This document shows positions 1 to 6,232 of a DNA stretch of 12,652 nucleotides, piece by piece. Every line of letters starts with the position of its first letter. Position 1 is the first letter of the stretch. The stretch lies in the NCBI GenBank assembly GCA_946611835.1, contig CAMOEE010000057.1:1-12652 (forward strand), written 5' to 3'. The position numbers and the translations under genes are program-made. The notes under the pieces were generated by a model that did not search any database, was not told the DNA's origin, and was given only the letters and a program-made list of their open reading frames with translations. The stretch comes from an uncultured Treponema sp. (GTDB lineage: Bacteria > Spirochaetota > Spirochaetia > Treponematales > Treponemataceae).

Positions 1-136
1 CTTGCCGATACTTTCCTTGTATTGACCGTATATTGCCTTACGGCGATATTTCGGTTGGTATCGTCAGATACAAGAATACCATATGATATTTACAGAGCCA
101 CTTGGTATGGCTCAGCGTATCTCTGATATTTGCCAT
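1..136 (-). pseudogene. tnpA: IS200-type transposase TnpA, N-terminal fragment, frameshifted
   Basis: This is the start of a Y1 HUH transposase that would cut and join single-stranded DNA at the element's hairpin ends. The ATG at 136-134 sits behind an AAGGAGG site (complement of 141-150). The first residues read MANIRDTLSHTKWLCKYHMV, which matches the well-known IS200 TnpA opening. The family normally continues F-T-P-K-Y-R-R-K. Here PKYRRKAIYGQYKESIGK is encoded at 54-1 but in a different frame, because 19 bases (55-73) lie where 3 are expected. The original frame meets a stop soon after, at about residue 33. The 16 extra bases form a small palindrome (GTATC gtca GATAC). The HUH motif and catalytic tyrosine would lie beyond the window. 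I infer an inactive copy, unless a compensating shift or an internal restart rescues it. Confidence 0.75.
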
Positions 137-159
137 TTACTTTCCTCCTTGGCGTTACG

Positions 160-182
160 CAATAGACTTGAACAACCTATTG
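160..182. repeat. Leader hairpin of IS200 tnpA
   Basis: CAATAG at 160-165 and CTATTG at 177-182 form a perfect 6-bp stem with an 11-base loop, upstream of the transposase ribosome binding site. IS200 elements are known to carry a 5' leader hairpin that limits transposase expression. This stem is in the right place for that, but the role is inferred. Confidence 0.4.
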
Positions 183-224
183 TACACCTTCGAGGAAAGT
201 TTTTTTTGCTATAAGCCTTTGCCC

Positions 225-245
225 ACCACCCGCATAGCAGGTGGT
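225..245. repeat. Subterminal hairpin of the IS200 left end
   Basis: ACCACC (225-230) pairs with GGTGGT (240-245). On the minus strand the stem can extend through one G-T pair and two GC pairs to about 9 bp, leaving a three-base TAT loop. Short GC-rich subterminal hairpins are the structures that IS200/IS605 TnpA binds in single-stranded form. Confidence 0.6.
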
Positions 246-250
246 TTATT

Positions 251-283
251 GTGAAAACATTCCGTTTCGCTACATGTTTTCAC
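251..283. repeat. 10-bp inverted repeat beside the IS end
   Basis: GTGAAAACAT at 251-260 is mirrored exactly by ATGTTTTCAC at 274-283, with a 13-base spacer. It abuts the probable outer tip of the IS element and precedes a second small palindrome, CGGC tcatgc GCCG, at 284-297. It may be pre-existing target DNA, an operator, or part of a mobile repeat. Its 33-bp span is in the size range of a recombinase site, but the spacer is long for one. Confidence 0.5.
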
Positions 284-303
284 CGGCTCATGCGCCGTAA
301 ACA

Positions 304-337
304 AAAACCCGCTGAGGTATTCGCCCCAGCGGGTTTT
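304..337 (+). terminator. Rho-independent terminator, possibly bidirectional
   Basis: An 11-bp perfect stem, AAAACCCGCTG (304-314) with CAGCGGGTTTT (327-337), is followed by a T-rich run at 340-345. On the opposite strand the A-rich flank (301-307) also gives a U-run, so it could work both ways. No complete gene reads into it from the left, which suggests that the IS insertion separated it from the gene it once served. Confidence 0.7.
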
Positions 338-353
338 CATTTTTTACAAAAAT

Positions 354-381
354 TTGCTTTTTATCTTTTTTTTGCTACACT
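354..381 (+). promoter_or_regulatory. Probable promoter of the serine recombinase gene
   Basis: TTGCTT (354-359) and TACACT (376-381) are spaced by 16 bases and lie just past the terminator and about 34 bases before the proposed start. The transcript would begin near 388 and pass through a small GCGA/TCGC hairpin before the ribosome binding site. Only box similarity supports this. Confidence 0.35.
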
Positions 382-401
382 TTTTCCCGCGATTAAGTCG
401 C

Positions 402-417
402 AGGAGGTATTTATATT
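402..417 (+). promoter_or_regulatory. Strong ribosome binding site followed by an ATT start codon
   Basis: AGGAGG at 402-407 is a near-perfect Shine-Dalgarno site. Seven bases later, at 415-417, lies ATT, in frame with the recombinase. There is no in-frame ATG, GTG or TTG between the upstream stop (TAA, 394-396) and the ATG at 583. The site therefore selects ATT as the likely start, or marks a start lost by a one-base change from ATG. Confidence 0.6.
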
Positions 418-1029
418 GTTTATGGCTACATCAGAGTATCAACAGCGCATCAGAATCTTGAAAACCAGCAGCTTGAAATTGAGAATTTTGCGAAAAGAAA
501 CGGAATTCATATCGACAAGTGGATTGAAGAAAAAATCAGCGGAACAAAGAAATCTGAAACACGCAGGCTGGGCAAGGAAATCATGAACTATGGAAAGGAA
601 GGTGACCTGATAATCTGCACGGAAATCTCACGATTTGGACGCTCTTTGATAATAATTATGAATGTCCTGCAGTTTTTCCTTGAAAGAAACATCAAAATTT
701 GGACTATTAAGGACAACTACCGGCTTGGCGATGTCATTCAGTCAAAAGTTCTGGCATTTGCATTCGGACTTTCTGCGGAAATAGAGCGTCAGCTGATTTC
801 AGAAAGGACTAAACAAGGATTACATCGTGCAAGGCTTAAAGGAAAACAGATAGGTCGAAAAACAGGAAGGAAATCGGATTATTATAAACTTTCAGCTTAT
901 GATGACTATATCCGCAAGGAGCTTATTCTGGGAAGAACCAAGCAGTCTTTAGCAAACGAACTTGGCGTTTCCTGGACAACTTTGAATAAGCACCTTTTGC
1001 GGATTTTATTCAAACAGAAGAATTACTGA
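415..1029 (+). CDS. Serine recombinase of the DNA-invertase/resolvase family, ATT start
   Basis: This is a site-specific recombinase expected to cut and rejoin DNA at paired sites, inverting or resolving the segment between them. The 204-residue frame opens (M)VYGYIRVSTAHQNLENQQ. S9 in the Y-I-R-V-S motif is the catalytic nucleophile, and R73 and R76 in EISRFGR match the conserved active-site arginines. The long helix EIERQLISERTKQGL (about 122-136) leads to a basic GRKTGRK linker (147-153) and a C-terminal helix-turn-helix (about 170-200). The length and the AFAFGLSAEIER block resemble the Mpi-like invertases of Bacteroidota. Starting at the ATG at 583 would delete the catalytic serine, so I place the start at ATT 415, directly behind AGGAGG. 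The gene's end overlaps the convergent lipoprotein gene by 7 bases. No clear pair of invertible sites is visible in the window, so its substrate is unknown. It is either active with a rare start or silenced by a start-codon mutation. Confidence 0.8.
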   Translation: MVYGYIRVSTAHQNLENQQLEIENFAKRNGIHIDKWIEEKISGTKKSETRRLGKEIMNYGKEGDLIICTEISRFGRSLIIIMNVLQFFLERNIKIWTIKDNYRLGDVIQSKVLAFAFGLSAEIERQLISERTKQGLHRARLKGKQIGRKTGRKSDYYKLSAYDDYIRKELILGRTKQSLANELGVSWTTLNKHLLRILFKQKNY

Positions 1030-1895
1030 GCTGCTTCTTCAGTTTTTGCAGGTTCAGCAGGAACTGTTTCTGCAGAATCTTTTGGGCGAACTGGAAGTGC
1101 AATTGTCTGAGCCTGTGTGCCGTCTTCGAGCAAGGCTTCGGCATTTGTGTCATCATCTGCACCTACAAATTCAAGCGCAAACTGACGAATTACACTATCA
1201 ATTCCGTCGTTGAGCGAAGCCACAAAAGCATTTTTGTCGTATTTGTGGCTTGTAATCTTGATTCGCTGTGAAGTTTGAGCGTTGTAACTTTTGTTGATGA
1301 TTTCTTTACCACGGCTATTGAGCATTCTTGCCTTCAGGATAACAAGACCACAAAGTTCACCGTTCCATTTGTTTCCTTTAAGAAGTTTTTTCTGGAAAGT
1401 GAAGTTGAGGATTACCGCAGAATTTGCTCCGACACCTTTCATGGCAATTCTAGCTTTTTTTGAACCCAAACCTGTCAAATCTTTGTATTCTGTAGCAGAT
1501 TTTGTTGCTGCAAGAAGGTTGAAATAACTTCCACCAAGATCATTGTAAGCGTCAGATTTGATTACATCTGCTTTTGGAAGAACTTCGCAACCTGTCATTT
1601 CAGAAAGGATTTGAGCGAAAGAATCACCTGCATAATCAAGACGGTCAACCGCCGTAACGATTTCGGGATTATCACCATCAATGAGTTTGTTGACCATAGA
1701 AGAAAGCAGTCCATCAGGATCACTTTCGTCAGGATCATTCGGATTGTCGGCAACCCACGGTACCTGAGAATTTCCTATGATTGAGAACACTGCTACTGGA
1801 GAGTGTTCCTGAATGGCGATTTTTGTAGAACCACAACTTGCAAACAAAATTGAAGCAAAGGCCGCAAGTGAAACAAAGACAACATTTTTTTTCAT
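1023..1895 (-). CDS. Putative lipoprotein of unknown function
   Basis: I do not recognise this 290-residue protein. It starts MKKNVVFVSLAAFASILFAS and then C21, a signal peptide with a relaxed spirochaete-type lipobox (L-F-A-S-C). It should therefore be lipidated and anchored to a membrane. An acidic patch rich in N, D and P follows (about residues 50-65). A mixed alpha/beta body comes next, and then a low-complexity tail rich in P, A, E and T. The ATG at 1895 is chosen because AAGGAG lies 6 bases upstream; an in-frame ATG 27 bases earlier has no such site and would put charged residues before the signal peptide. The gene lies downstream of the barrel operon on the same strand but is separated from it by a terminator and probably has its own promoter. 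It converges on the recombinase gene with a 7-base overlap and no visible terminator between them. Confidence 0.75.
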   Translation of the reverse strand: MKKNVVFVSLAAFASILFASCGSTKIAIQEHSPVAVFSIIGNSQVPWVADNPNDPDESDPDGLLSSMVNKLIDGDNPEIVTAVDRLDYAGDSFAQILSEMTGCEVLPKADVIKSDAYNDLGGSYFNLLAATKSATEYKDLTGLGSKKARIAMKGVGANSAVILNFTFQKKLLKGNKWNGELCGLVILKARMLNSRGKEIINKSYNAQTSQRIKITSHKYDKNAFVASLNDGIDSVIRQFALEFVGADDDTNAEALLEDGTQAQTIALPVRPKDSAETVPAEPAKTEEAAQ

Positions 1896-1931
1896 TTTTA
1901 ACTCCTTTTTGAAAAAAGTCATAATTAATCT

Positions 1932-1960
1932 ATTACAGAATATTAGAATCTCTTCAACAA
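1932..1960 (-). promoter_or_regulatory. Probable promoter of the lipoprotein gene
   Basis: On the minus strand, TTGTTG (complement of 1955-1960) and TGTAAT (complement of 1932-1937) are spaced by 17 bases. They sit about 37 bases upstream of the ATG at 1895 and downstream of the barrel-operon terminator. This is a match by box and spacing only. Confidence 0.45.
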
Positions 1961-2058
1961 GACATCCAACACAGATACCCGGTATGACTCTATCAATAAT
2001 AACATTTAGAAAAAAAATTGGTTACGCTGAAGATTATTTTGAATTTGTATATTGAAAA

Positions 2059-2097
2059 AAATCCCGCAGGAGCAATTTGACAGCCCAAGCGGGATTT
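2059..2097 (-). terminator. Terminator of the outer-membrane barrel operon
   Basis: On the minus strand AAATCCCGC (complement of 2089-2097) pairs with GCGGGATTT (complement of 2059-2067) over 9 bp and runs directly into a T-tract (complement of 2055-2061). It lies about 60 bases beyond the last barrel stop. A smaller hairpin, CAGCC atca GGCTG at 2109-2122, lies between the stop and this terminator. Confidence 0.8.
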
Positions 2098-2157
2098 AGC
2101 ATTGCTGCCAGCCATCAGGCTGACATTATTCGAATAGAATGCTTTTCTAGAATCAAA

Positions 2158-3465
2158 CTAGAAGCGTACTCGGATTACAACCGGAATCATGACAGACATT
2201 TCAGGTCCTTCCTCAGCCTCGCCTTTTCGGTGATCTTTAACACCAATGTTGCTGAAACCGAAGCGTGCGTATGTTGCAATACCACTTTTTCCGTTCATGA
2301 TCTGGAATCCAGGTGCAACGAATGCTTCAGCACCAGTCCAGCGGTCTGTAGTCATATTTCTCAAACTTGTGATTGCACCAGTTGTCAACAAGAGATAGAA
2401 TCTGTCGTTAACCTTAGAGCGCAAGCCGAGCATATTCCACATGTGTGTATTGTAGTTCTGTGAACTGTCAGCCTTCCATGTGTTTGTAATTGCTGTAACT
2501 TTACCGTCGCTAGCCTGAAGATATTCAGCACCAAGATTACCTTTGTTTCCAGTAATATAGTCACAGTCATTTGTGATGTGTGAAATATTTGTATAGAATG
2601 TAATGCTTGTACCACCGAATGCCTTTCGAGCACGGAAGTCAGCGTTAAGCTCTGTAACGTTGCCGTTGTTGAAGCCTAAAGAACCACCGAATACGACAGT
2701 CCAAGGAAGGCCCTTCGGATTAATGTGCAAAGCCAACGCTCTCTGCTCACCTTTACCAGTTGTTGTAACTTTGTTTGAAGCAGATTTAAATACAAACTGT
2801 GCCTGCCAAGATTCGAATGATGTATTGAGACGAGCACCAAAACCTGTGAAGATTGTTGATTCTTCATCCCAGGTATCATTGTTAATACCGATGAGAGCGC
2901 CCTCAGCAGTAATATTTGCATTTCCGAGGTTACCCTTCCACTGCAAATATGCAGATGAAGACTTATCGCCTCCACCAAAGTTAGCCATATCATCAACTGC
3001 AAGCGTGATTGCATTTGCATACAGGCTACCAAGTTTAACAAGACCGAACACGTCACCATTGTACCAACCAGCATCAGAATCATTCTTTACCTGATAAGTA
3101 CCGTTGTAGCGGCCGTCTTTCCAGTTACCCGCACCAATCTCGAATGAACCGAGTTTGATGTACGCATTGTACTGATTGAGCTGGAATGATGGTTTTGAAT
3201 CATTATCCAAGGTCGGGTCAATACGAACTGTAACACCTGCAATATCATTAGATGCTGTTACAGAGACTGTATCAGAAGCGGACTGATATCCTTTTGGCTG
3301 CTGGAACCAATAATTGTTATTTTCATCCGCATTTGTATTAGAAGCAGAAATGAGTCTGCTGAAACCAACCATCTGTGTTCTGTAGTTAAGGGCAAACTTA
3401 ACATCAGCAGTTGCTACTCCGAGTGCCAATGAAGCAAGTGCAAAAGCACTGATTATTTTTTTCAT
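2158..3465 (-). CDS. Outer-membrane beta-barrel (porin-like) protein, third of three paralogues
   Basis: This 435-residue exported protein has a signal peptide, MKKIISAFALASLALGVATA, with cleavage probably before D21. The mature part is a run of short alternating hydrophobic/polar segments rich in G, N, S, T and aromatic residues, typical of amphipathic beta strands. It ends in MIPVVIRVRF; the terminal phenylalanine fits a classic barrel-assembly signal. It shares with the two upstream genes the signal peptide, a D-P motif near residue 84, and a weak form of the Q-Y/W-x-A/G-W/Y-V/I-x-F/L block (about residues 98-106), so it is the most diverged copy. Its start is set by GGAGG about 10 bases upstream. 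The gap to the preceding gene is only 37 bases with no terminator, so it should be co-transcribed. The substrate cannot be told from sequence. Confidence 0.75.
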   Translation of the reverse strand: MKKIISAFALASLALGVATADVKFALNYRTQMVGFSRLISASNTNADENNNYWFQQPKGYQSASDTVSVTASNDIAGVTVRIDPTLDNDSKPSFQLNQYNAYIKLGSFEIGAGNWKDGRYNGTYQVKNDSDAGWYNGDVFGLVKLGSLYANAITLAVDDMANFGGGDKSSSAYLQWKGNLGNANITAEGALIGINNDTWDEESTIFTGFGARLNTSFESWQAQFVFKSASNKVTTTGKGEQRALALHINPKGLPWTVVFGGSLGFNNGNVTELNADFRARKAFGGTSITFYTNISHITNDCDYITGNKGNLGAEYLQASDGKVTAITNTWKADSSQNYNTHMWNMLGLRSKVNDRFYLLLTTGAITSLRNMTTDRWTGAEAFVAPGFQIMNGKSGIATYARFGFSNIGVKDHRKGEAEEGPEMSVMIPVVIRVRF

Positions 3466-3481
3466 AGTCTAATTTCCTCCA
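3452..3481. repeat. Duplicated translation-start block (copy at 4677-4706)
   Basis: The 30 bases around the start and ribosome binding site of the third barrel gene match 28 of 30 bases of those of the second gene at 4677-4706. The block covers the first codons (an A7 run after ATG on the coding strand), the spacer and GGAGG. The coding regions further in are much less alike, so this is either a recently copied segment or one under strong selection for expression level. Confidence 0.6.
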
Positions 3482-3502
3482 TTAATTTCTCTACGCTACC
3501 CG

Positions 3503-4690
3503 TTACAAAGCAACGTGAAGGATGAATGGAATGGCAAAAGAAGTATCTGTCGGTTTTGACCAACCATAGGTTCTGATGATAAGTCCTGATGTAATAGAAA
3601 CATCCTTCATCGGAGTTACGACTACACCTGGTGTAACAGAAAAGTATCCGTTGTGACCTTTAGACAAATCCTGATAGACCCATTCACCAGTTACCTGAAC
3701 TTTAATAGTGTCAGTTGCTTTTAACGCGACACTTACCATATCCCATACATTGAAAACACCATTCTCACCATTTGAAGCAGTTTTTGTACCGAGATAAGAA
3801 ACATTATTCATGCTTGTGATGGCAACAGAATCAGAAAGCTCATAGCGCAAACGAAGATCAACACCTGCTTCAAAACCTTTATTCAAAGTTACAGTAGTAG
3901 TAGAATCCTCTGGGTTTGCTGCTGTCTGACCAGCGACACCGAATGCAGAAGCAATTGTGACACCTGCAACGACATCAAGCGGACGATCTTTGATACTGAT
4001 TTTTGATTTATCAAGGAAAACGCCGAAAGCAACACTCTGATCTGTAGGTGTCTTCAAGATAGCCTGAAGTTTTGTATTTTCATCAAGGGTGAATCCTGTC
4101 TCAAGAGCGAAACCTGAAGATGTTGTTGTTGTTCCAGTTTTTTTGAACTCGTTTGTGATGATTGCACCAGTTGCATAGAAACTATCTGTGCGGAAAGTGA
4201 GTGCAGTGCTAAGTTTTTTTGTACCGTTGATTGATGCAAGACGGGTAATATCCTGTCCAATGGAACTTCCAACGATTCCGTAATGGCACATCTCGTACTC
4301 GTTGTCTTCCCAAACTCCGGCATCCTGATTGAGACGGTTTACAGAACGAGTCTTCCAGACGCCAGACTGAAGCTTCATTTTTCCGTCAAGGAAATTAACC
4401 CAGCCGTAATACTGGTCAAAGAACTCTTTGTCGTTTTGAAGATTGTTTGTTCGACCCTCATTCTTGTAATAAGGATTAACTACAAACGCTACTCCAGCGT
4501 TTTCATTTGAGAATGTAAATGCTACATCTCCAGTGATTTTTTCTGAGTATCCGTTAAGATCAAGCTTTTTACTTGTCTGATTTTCATTGCTTGAAATATA
4601 GCCCTTCTGTGTATATTCGAGACTAACATCTGCAAAAATAGTGCCGAGGGCAAGTGCTGAAATTGTCAGCGCTGAAATTATTTTTTTCAT
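3503..4690 (-). CDS. Outer-membrane beta-barrel (porin-like) protein, second of three paralogues
   Basis: This 395-residue protein has the signal peptide MKKIISALTISALALGTIFA, cleaved probably before D21. The body looks like a barrel of short amphipathic strands, with the block FDQYYGWVNF at residues 91-100 and VWKTRSVNRLNQDAGVWED at 111-129. These align closely with the first paralogue (LDQWYAWVNF, then LWKSRYVNRVNADANDWQD). The C-terminus is FAIPFILHVAL. A periplasmic-facing chain end closing on hydrophobic strands fits an outer-membrane barrel, although the final residue is leucine and not phenylalanine. It lies 21 bases after the upstream gene with its own GGAGG, in one likely operon. The translation-start region is nearly identical to that of the third gene (28 of 30 bases), a sign of duplication or gene conversion. 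The solute or surface role is unknown. Confidence 0.75.
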   Translation of the reverse strand: MKKIISALTISALALGTIFADVSLEYTQKGYISSNENQTSKKLDLNGYSEKITGDVAFTFSNENAGVAFVVNPYYKNEGRTNNLQNDKEFFDQYYGWVNFLDGKMKLQSGVWKTRSVNRLNQDAGVWEDNEYEMCHYGIVGSSIGQDITRLASINGTKKLSTALTFRTDSFYATGAIITNEFKKTGTTTTSSGFALETGFTLDENTKLQAILKTPTDQSVAFGVFLDKSKISIKDRPLDVVAGVTIASAFGVAGQTAANPEDSTTTVTLNKGFEAGVDLRLRYELSDSVAITSMNNVSYLGTKTASNGENGVFNVWDMVSVALKATDTIKVQVTGEWVYQDLSKGHNGYFSVTPGVVVTPMKDVSITSGLIIRTYGWSKPTDTSFAIPFILHVAL

Positions 4691-4711
4691 AATCTACTTT
4701 CCTCCACCTTA

Positions 4712-5980
4712 TTACAGAGATACCTTGAACACAACTGGAATTGAGAATGCGGATGTTGTACCTGTTGCTTTTTTGTAAGCAGCGTCAGCAGCAACACCTG
4801 TATAATCGAATTTCAAACCTGCTGAAATCTTAGCATTCTCGTTAAATGTCCATACAATACCTGGGATTACAGAGAGTTTGAAACCGCCAAGTTCATCATA
4901 GCTTTTTGTTTCTCCCCCCTTTTTCTGTACAAGACCGCCTACAGTTTCAAACTGAACAGTTCCCTGTAAGAGGAGCTGGTCGTTTGCTTTGTATGCAAGG
5001 CTTACCATATCCCAAAGTTTGATTAATGTGTCGTCCTCAGCACCTTTGTCTTTCTGGTTTGAGATATATGACATATTGTTCATTGTTGTAAGTGCAAGCT
5101 GCTCAGAAAGCTGGAATCTTGCACGCAAATCAATACCAAACTCATATTTGTTGCTGTCTACTGCATCACCATAATCTTTCAAGTCTCTACCATAAGAGAA
5201 ACCAAAGAGAAGGTTTGTAGAATCAGAGATGAGTGGGCGGAAGAATGCACCAAGAGCAATCTGATCACGTTTTTCAGAACGCATTGCAACATTGAGGTCA
5301 AAAGCACCATTAACTTTAAATGCAACTTCTCCAGCAAAACCAGAGAAGAATGTGTTCTGGTAGTTGCCAGAATCACTGTTCATCAAAGCGCCACCCCATG
5401 TATCTGTTACTTTATTGCTTCCACCAGCATTGACCAAAACGCCTTTCATCATGAAATAAACATCATCGTTAGGACGAATTGTGTATGCGAATGCAGTTGA
5501 AAGTTTCTGGTGATCCTCTGTAGTGTTATATGTAAGGTTATCAATATCCTTTGCATATGAGCCACCAATTACACCTGGCTTATATCGCTCATAATCAGCA
5601 TCCTGCCAATCATTTGCATCTGCGTTAACACGATTTACATATCGGCTTTTCCAAAGACCAACAGTTGTCTGCAAGTTTCCGAAATTTACCCAGGCATACC
5701 ACTGATCTAAAGAGAAAGTCTCTGTTCCTGCATTCGGATCGACATCAAGAATAAAACCACCGACATCGCCTGAAGCGGAAAGCACAAAGCATTTAGCTGC
5801 TGAGCCATATCCTGTCTGATCAAGGACAGTTTTGCTGGAAGCTGTAACTGTGCCGTCCTTCTTAGTCTTTGTCTCGCTGTAAACATTAGCTCGTGTTCTA
5901 TAAGAAAGACTAATGTCAGCTGCGAAAACAGCACTAAGGGTCAGCGCAGCAACTGCTACCACTGATACGATTTTTTTCAT
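4712..5980 (-). CDS. Outer-membrane beta-barrel (porin-like) protein, first of three paralogues
   Basis: This 422-residue protein leads the operon. The signal peptide MKKIVSVVAVAALTLSAVFA precedes mature A21-D-I-S-L-S-Y-R. The conserved block LDQWYAWVNF falls at residues 91-100 and LWKSRYVNRVNADANDWQD at about 109-127, both shared with the second paralogue. The end is FSIPVVFKVSL. Strand-like segments and long N/D/K-rich stretches suggest a barrel with surface loops. The start lies 8-9 bases after AAGGAGG. A G6 tract next to an A5 run (4914-4924 on the plus strand as C and T) lies in the codons of a K-K-G-G-E loop near residue 354. The promoter is probably at 6122-6150, back to back with that of the phosphofructokinase gene. 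The specific solute is not evident. A family search would test whether this is a named treponemal porin. Confidence 0.77.
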   Translation of the reverse strand: MKKIVSVVAVAALTLSAVFAADISLSYRTRANVYSETKTKKDGTVTASSKTVLDQTGYGSAAKCFVLSASGDVGGFILDVDPNAGTETFSLDQWYAWVNFGNLQTTVGLWKSRYVNRVNADANDWQDADYERYKPGVIGGSYAKDIDNLTYNTTEDHQKLSTAFAYTIRPNDDVYFMMKGVLVNAGGSNKVTDTWGGALMNSDSGNYQNTFFSGFAGEVAFKVNGAFDLNVAMRSEKRDQIALGAFFRPLISDSTNLLFGFSYGRDLKDYGDAVDSNKYEFGIDLRARFQLSEQLALTTMNNMSYISNQKDKGAEDDTLIKLWDMVSLAYKANDQLLLQGTVQFETVGGLVQKKGGETKSYDELGGFKLSVIPGIVWTFNENAKISAGLKFDYTGVAADAAYKKATGTTSAFSIPVVFKVSL

Positions 5981-6121
5981 AGGAAAAAATCCTCCTTTTT
6001 TTAATCGGAAATTTAAACCAAGGATTAAATTTCATAGTGAATTTGAAAATTTTGCACTTTGTACTTTTCAGTTGCGGTTTATCGCATATGGTTGAAATAT
6101 TTCCGTGGTTTTTCTTCTGGC

Positions 6122-6150
6122 ATAAAATGACAAATTGACATAAGTGACAA
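6122..6150 (-). promoter_or_regulatory. Probable promoter of the barrel operon
   Basis: On the minus strand TTGTCA (complement of 6145-6150) and TTTTAT (complement of 6122-6127) are spaced by 17 bases. This would give a leader of about 130 bases before the ATG at 5980. Other weak boxes exist closer to the gene, so the position is tentative. Confidence 0.4.
6128..6150. repeat. Three spaced TGACA motifs between divergent promoters
   Basis: TGACAA (6128-6133), TGACA (6136-6140) and TGACAA (6145-6150) occur in one orientation at 8- and 9-base steps. They overlap the proposed barrel promoter and lie just upstream of the phosphofructokinase promoter. They could be binding sites for a regulator or chance A/T-rich repetition. 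Confidence 0.3.
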
Positions 6151-6158
6151 AAATTTGA

Positions 6159-6187
6159 TTGAAACTTCATCGAAATAGGCTTAAAAT
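6159..6187 (+). promoter_or_regulatory. Promoter of the phosphofructokinase gene
   Basis: TTGAAA (6159-6164) and TAAAAT (6182-6187) are separated by 17 bases, close to the vegetative consensus. The expected transcript start near 6194 leaves a leader of about 40 bases ending in AAAGGAG. Confidence 0.6.
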
Positions 6188-6232
6188 ATAAAATATATAT
6201 ACGCTTAACTGCGTTGCTTTAAAGGAGCAGTC

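Larger units (their letters stand above)
1..250 (-). mobile_element. IS200/IS605-family element, left end (truncated by window edge)
   Basis: The element runs leftward out of the window, with its transposase on the minus strand. Its non-coding left end occupies roughly 137-250 and contains a subterminal hairpin at 225-245 and a leader hairpin at 160-182, the layout expected of an IS200-type element. Single-strand transposons of this family have no terminal inverted repeats and make no target duplication, so the outer tip cannot be fixed exactly. It probably lies a few bases beyond the 225-245 hairpin, near 250. Only the left end is visible; the right end and any tnpB lie outside the window. 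The family call is firm from the transposase start; the boundary is inferred. Confidence 0.7.

Noticed and set aside
251..586. Plus-strand open frame overlapping the recombinase start
   Set aside because: It crosses a terminator hairpin and an inverted repeat, has no recognisable protein features, and in its second half is the shifted frame of the real recombinase domain.
583..1029. Recombinase starting at the first ATG in frame (148 residues)
   Set aside because: This start lacks the catalytic serine and has no ribosome binding site, while the same frame is open and homologous back to 415 behind AGGAGG.
1920..1922. Lipoprotein start at 1922
   Set aside because: It adds nine residues before the signal peptide and has no ribosome binding site; the ATG at 1895 has AAGGAG at good spacing.
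2077..2463. Plus-strand cysteine-rich open frame opposite the third barrel gene
   Set aside because: It is antisense to a well-supported exported gene, begins inside that operon's terminator, and has no ribosome binding site.
2158..5980. Invertible promoter or shufflon controlled by the recombinase
   Set aside because: The repeats found between barrel genes are direct, not inverted, and no paired sites flank a promoter in this window.
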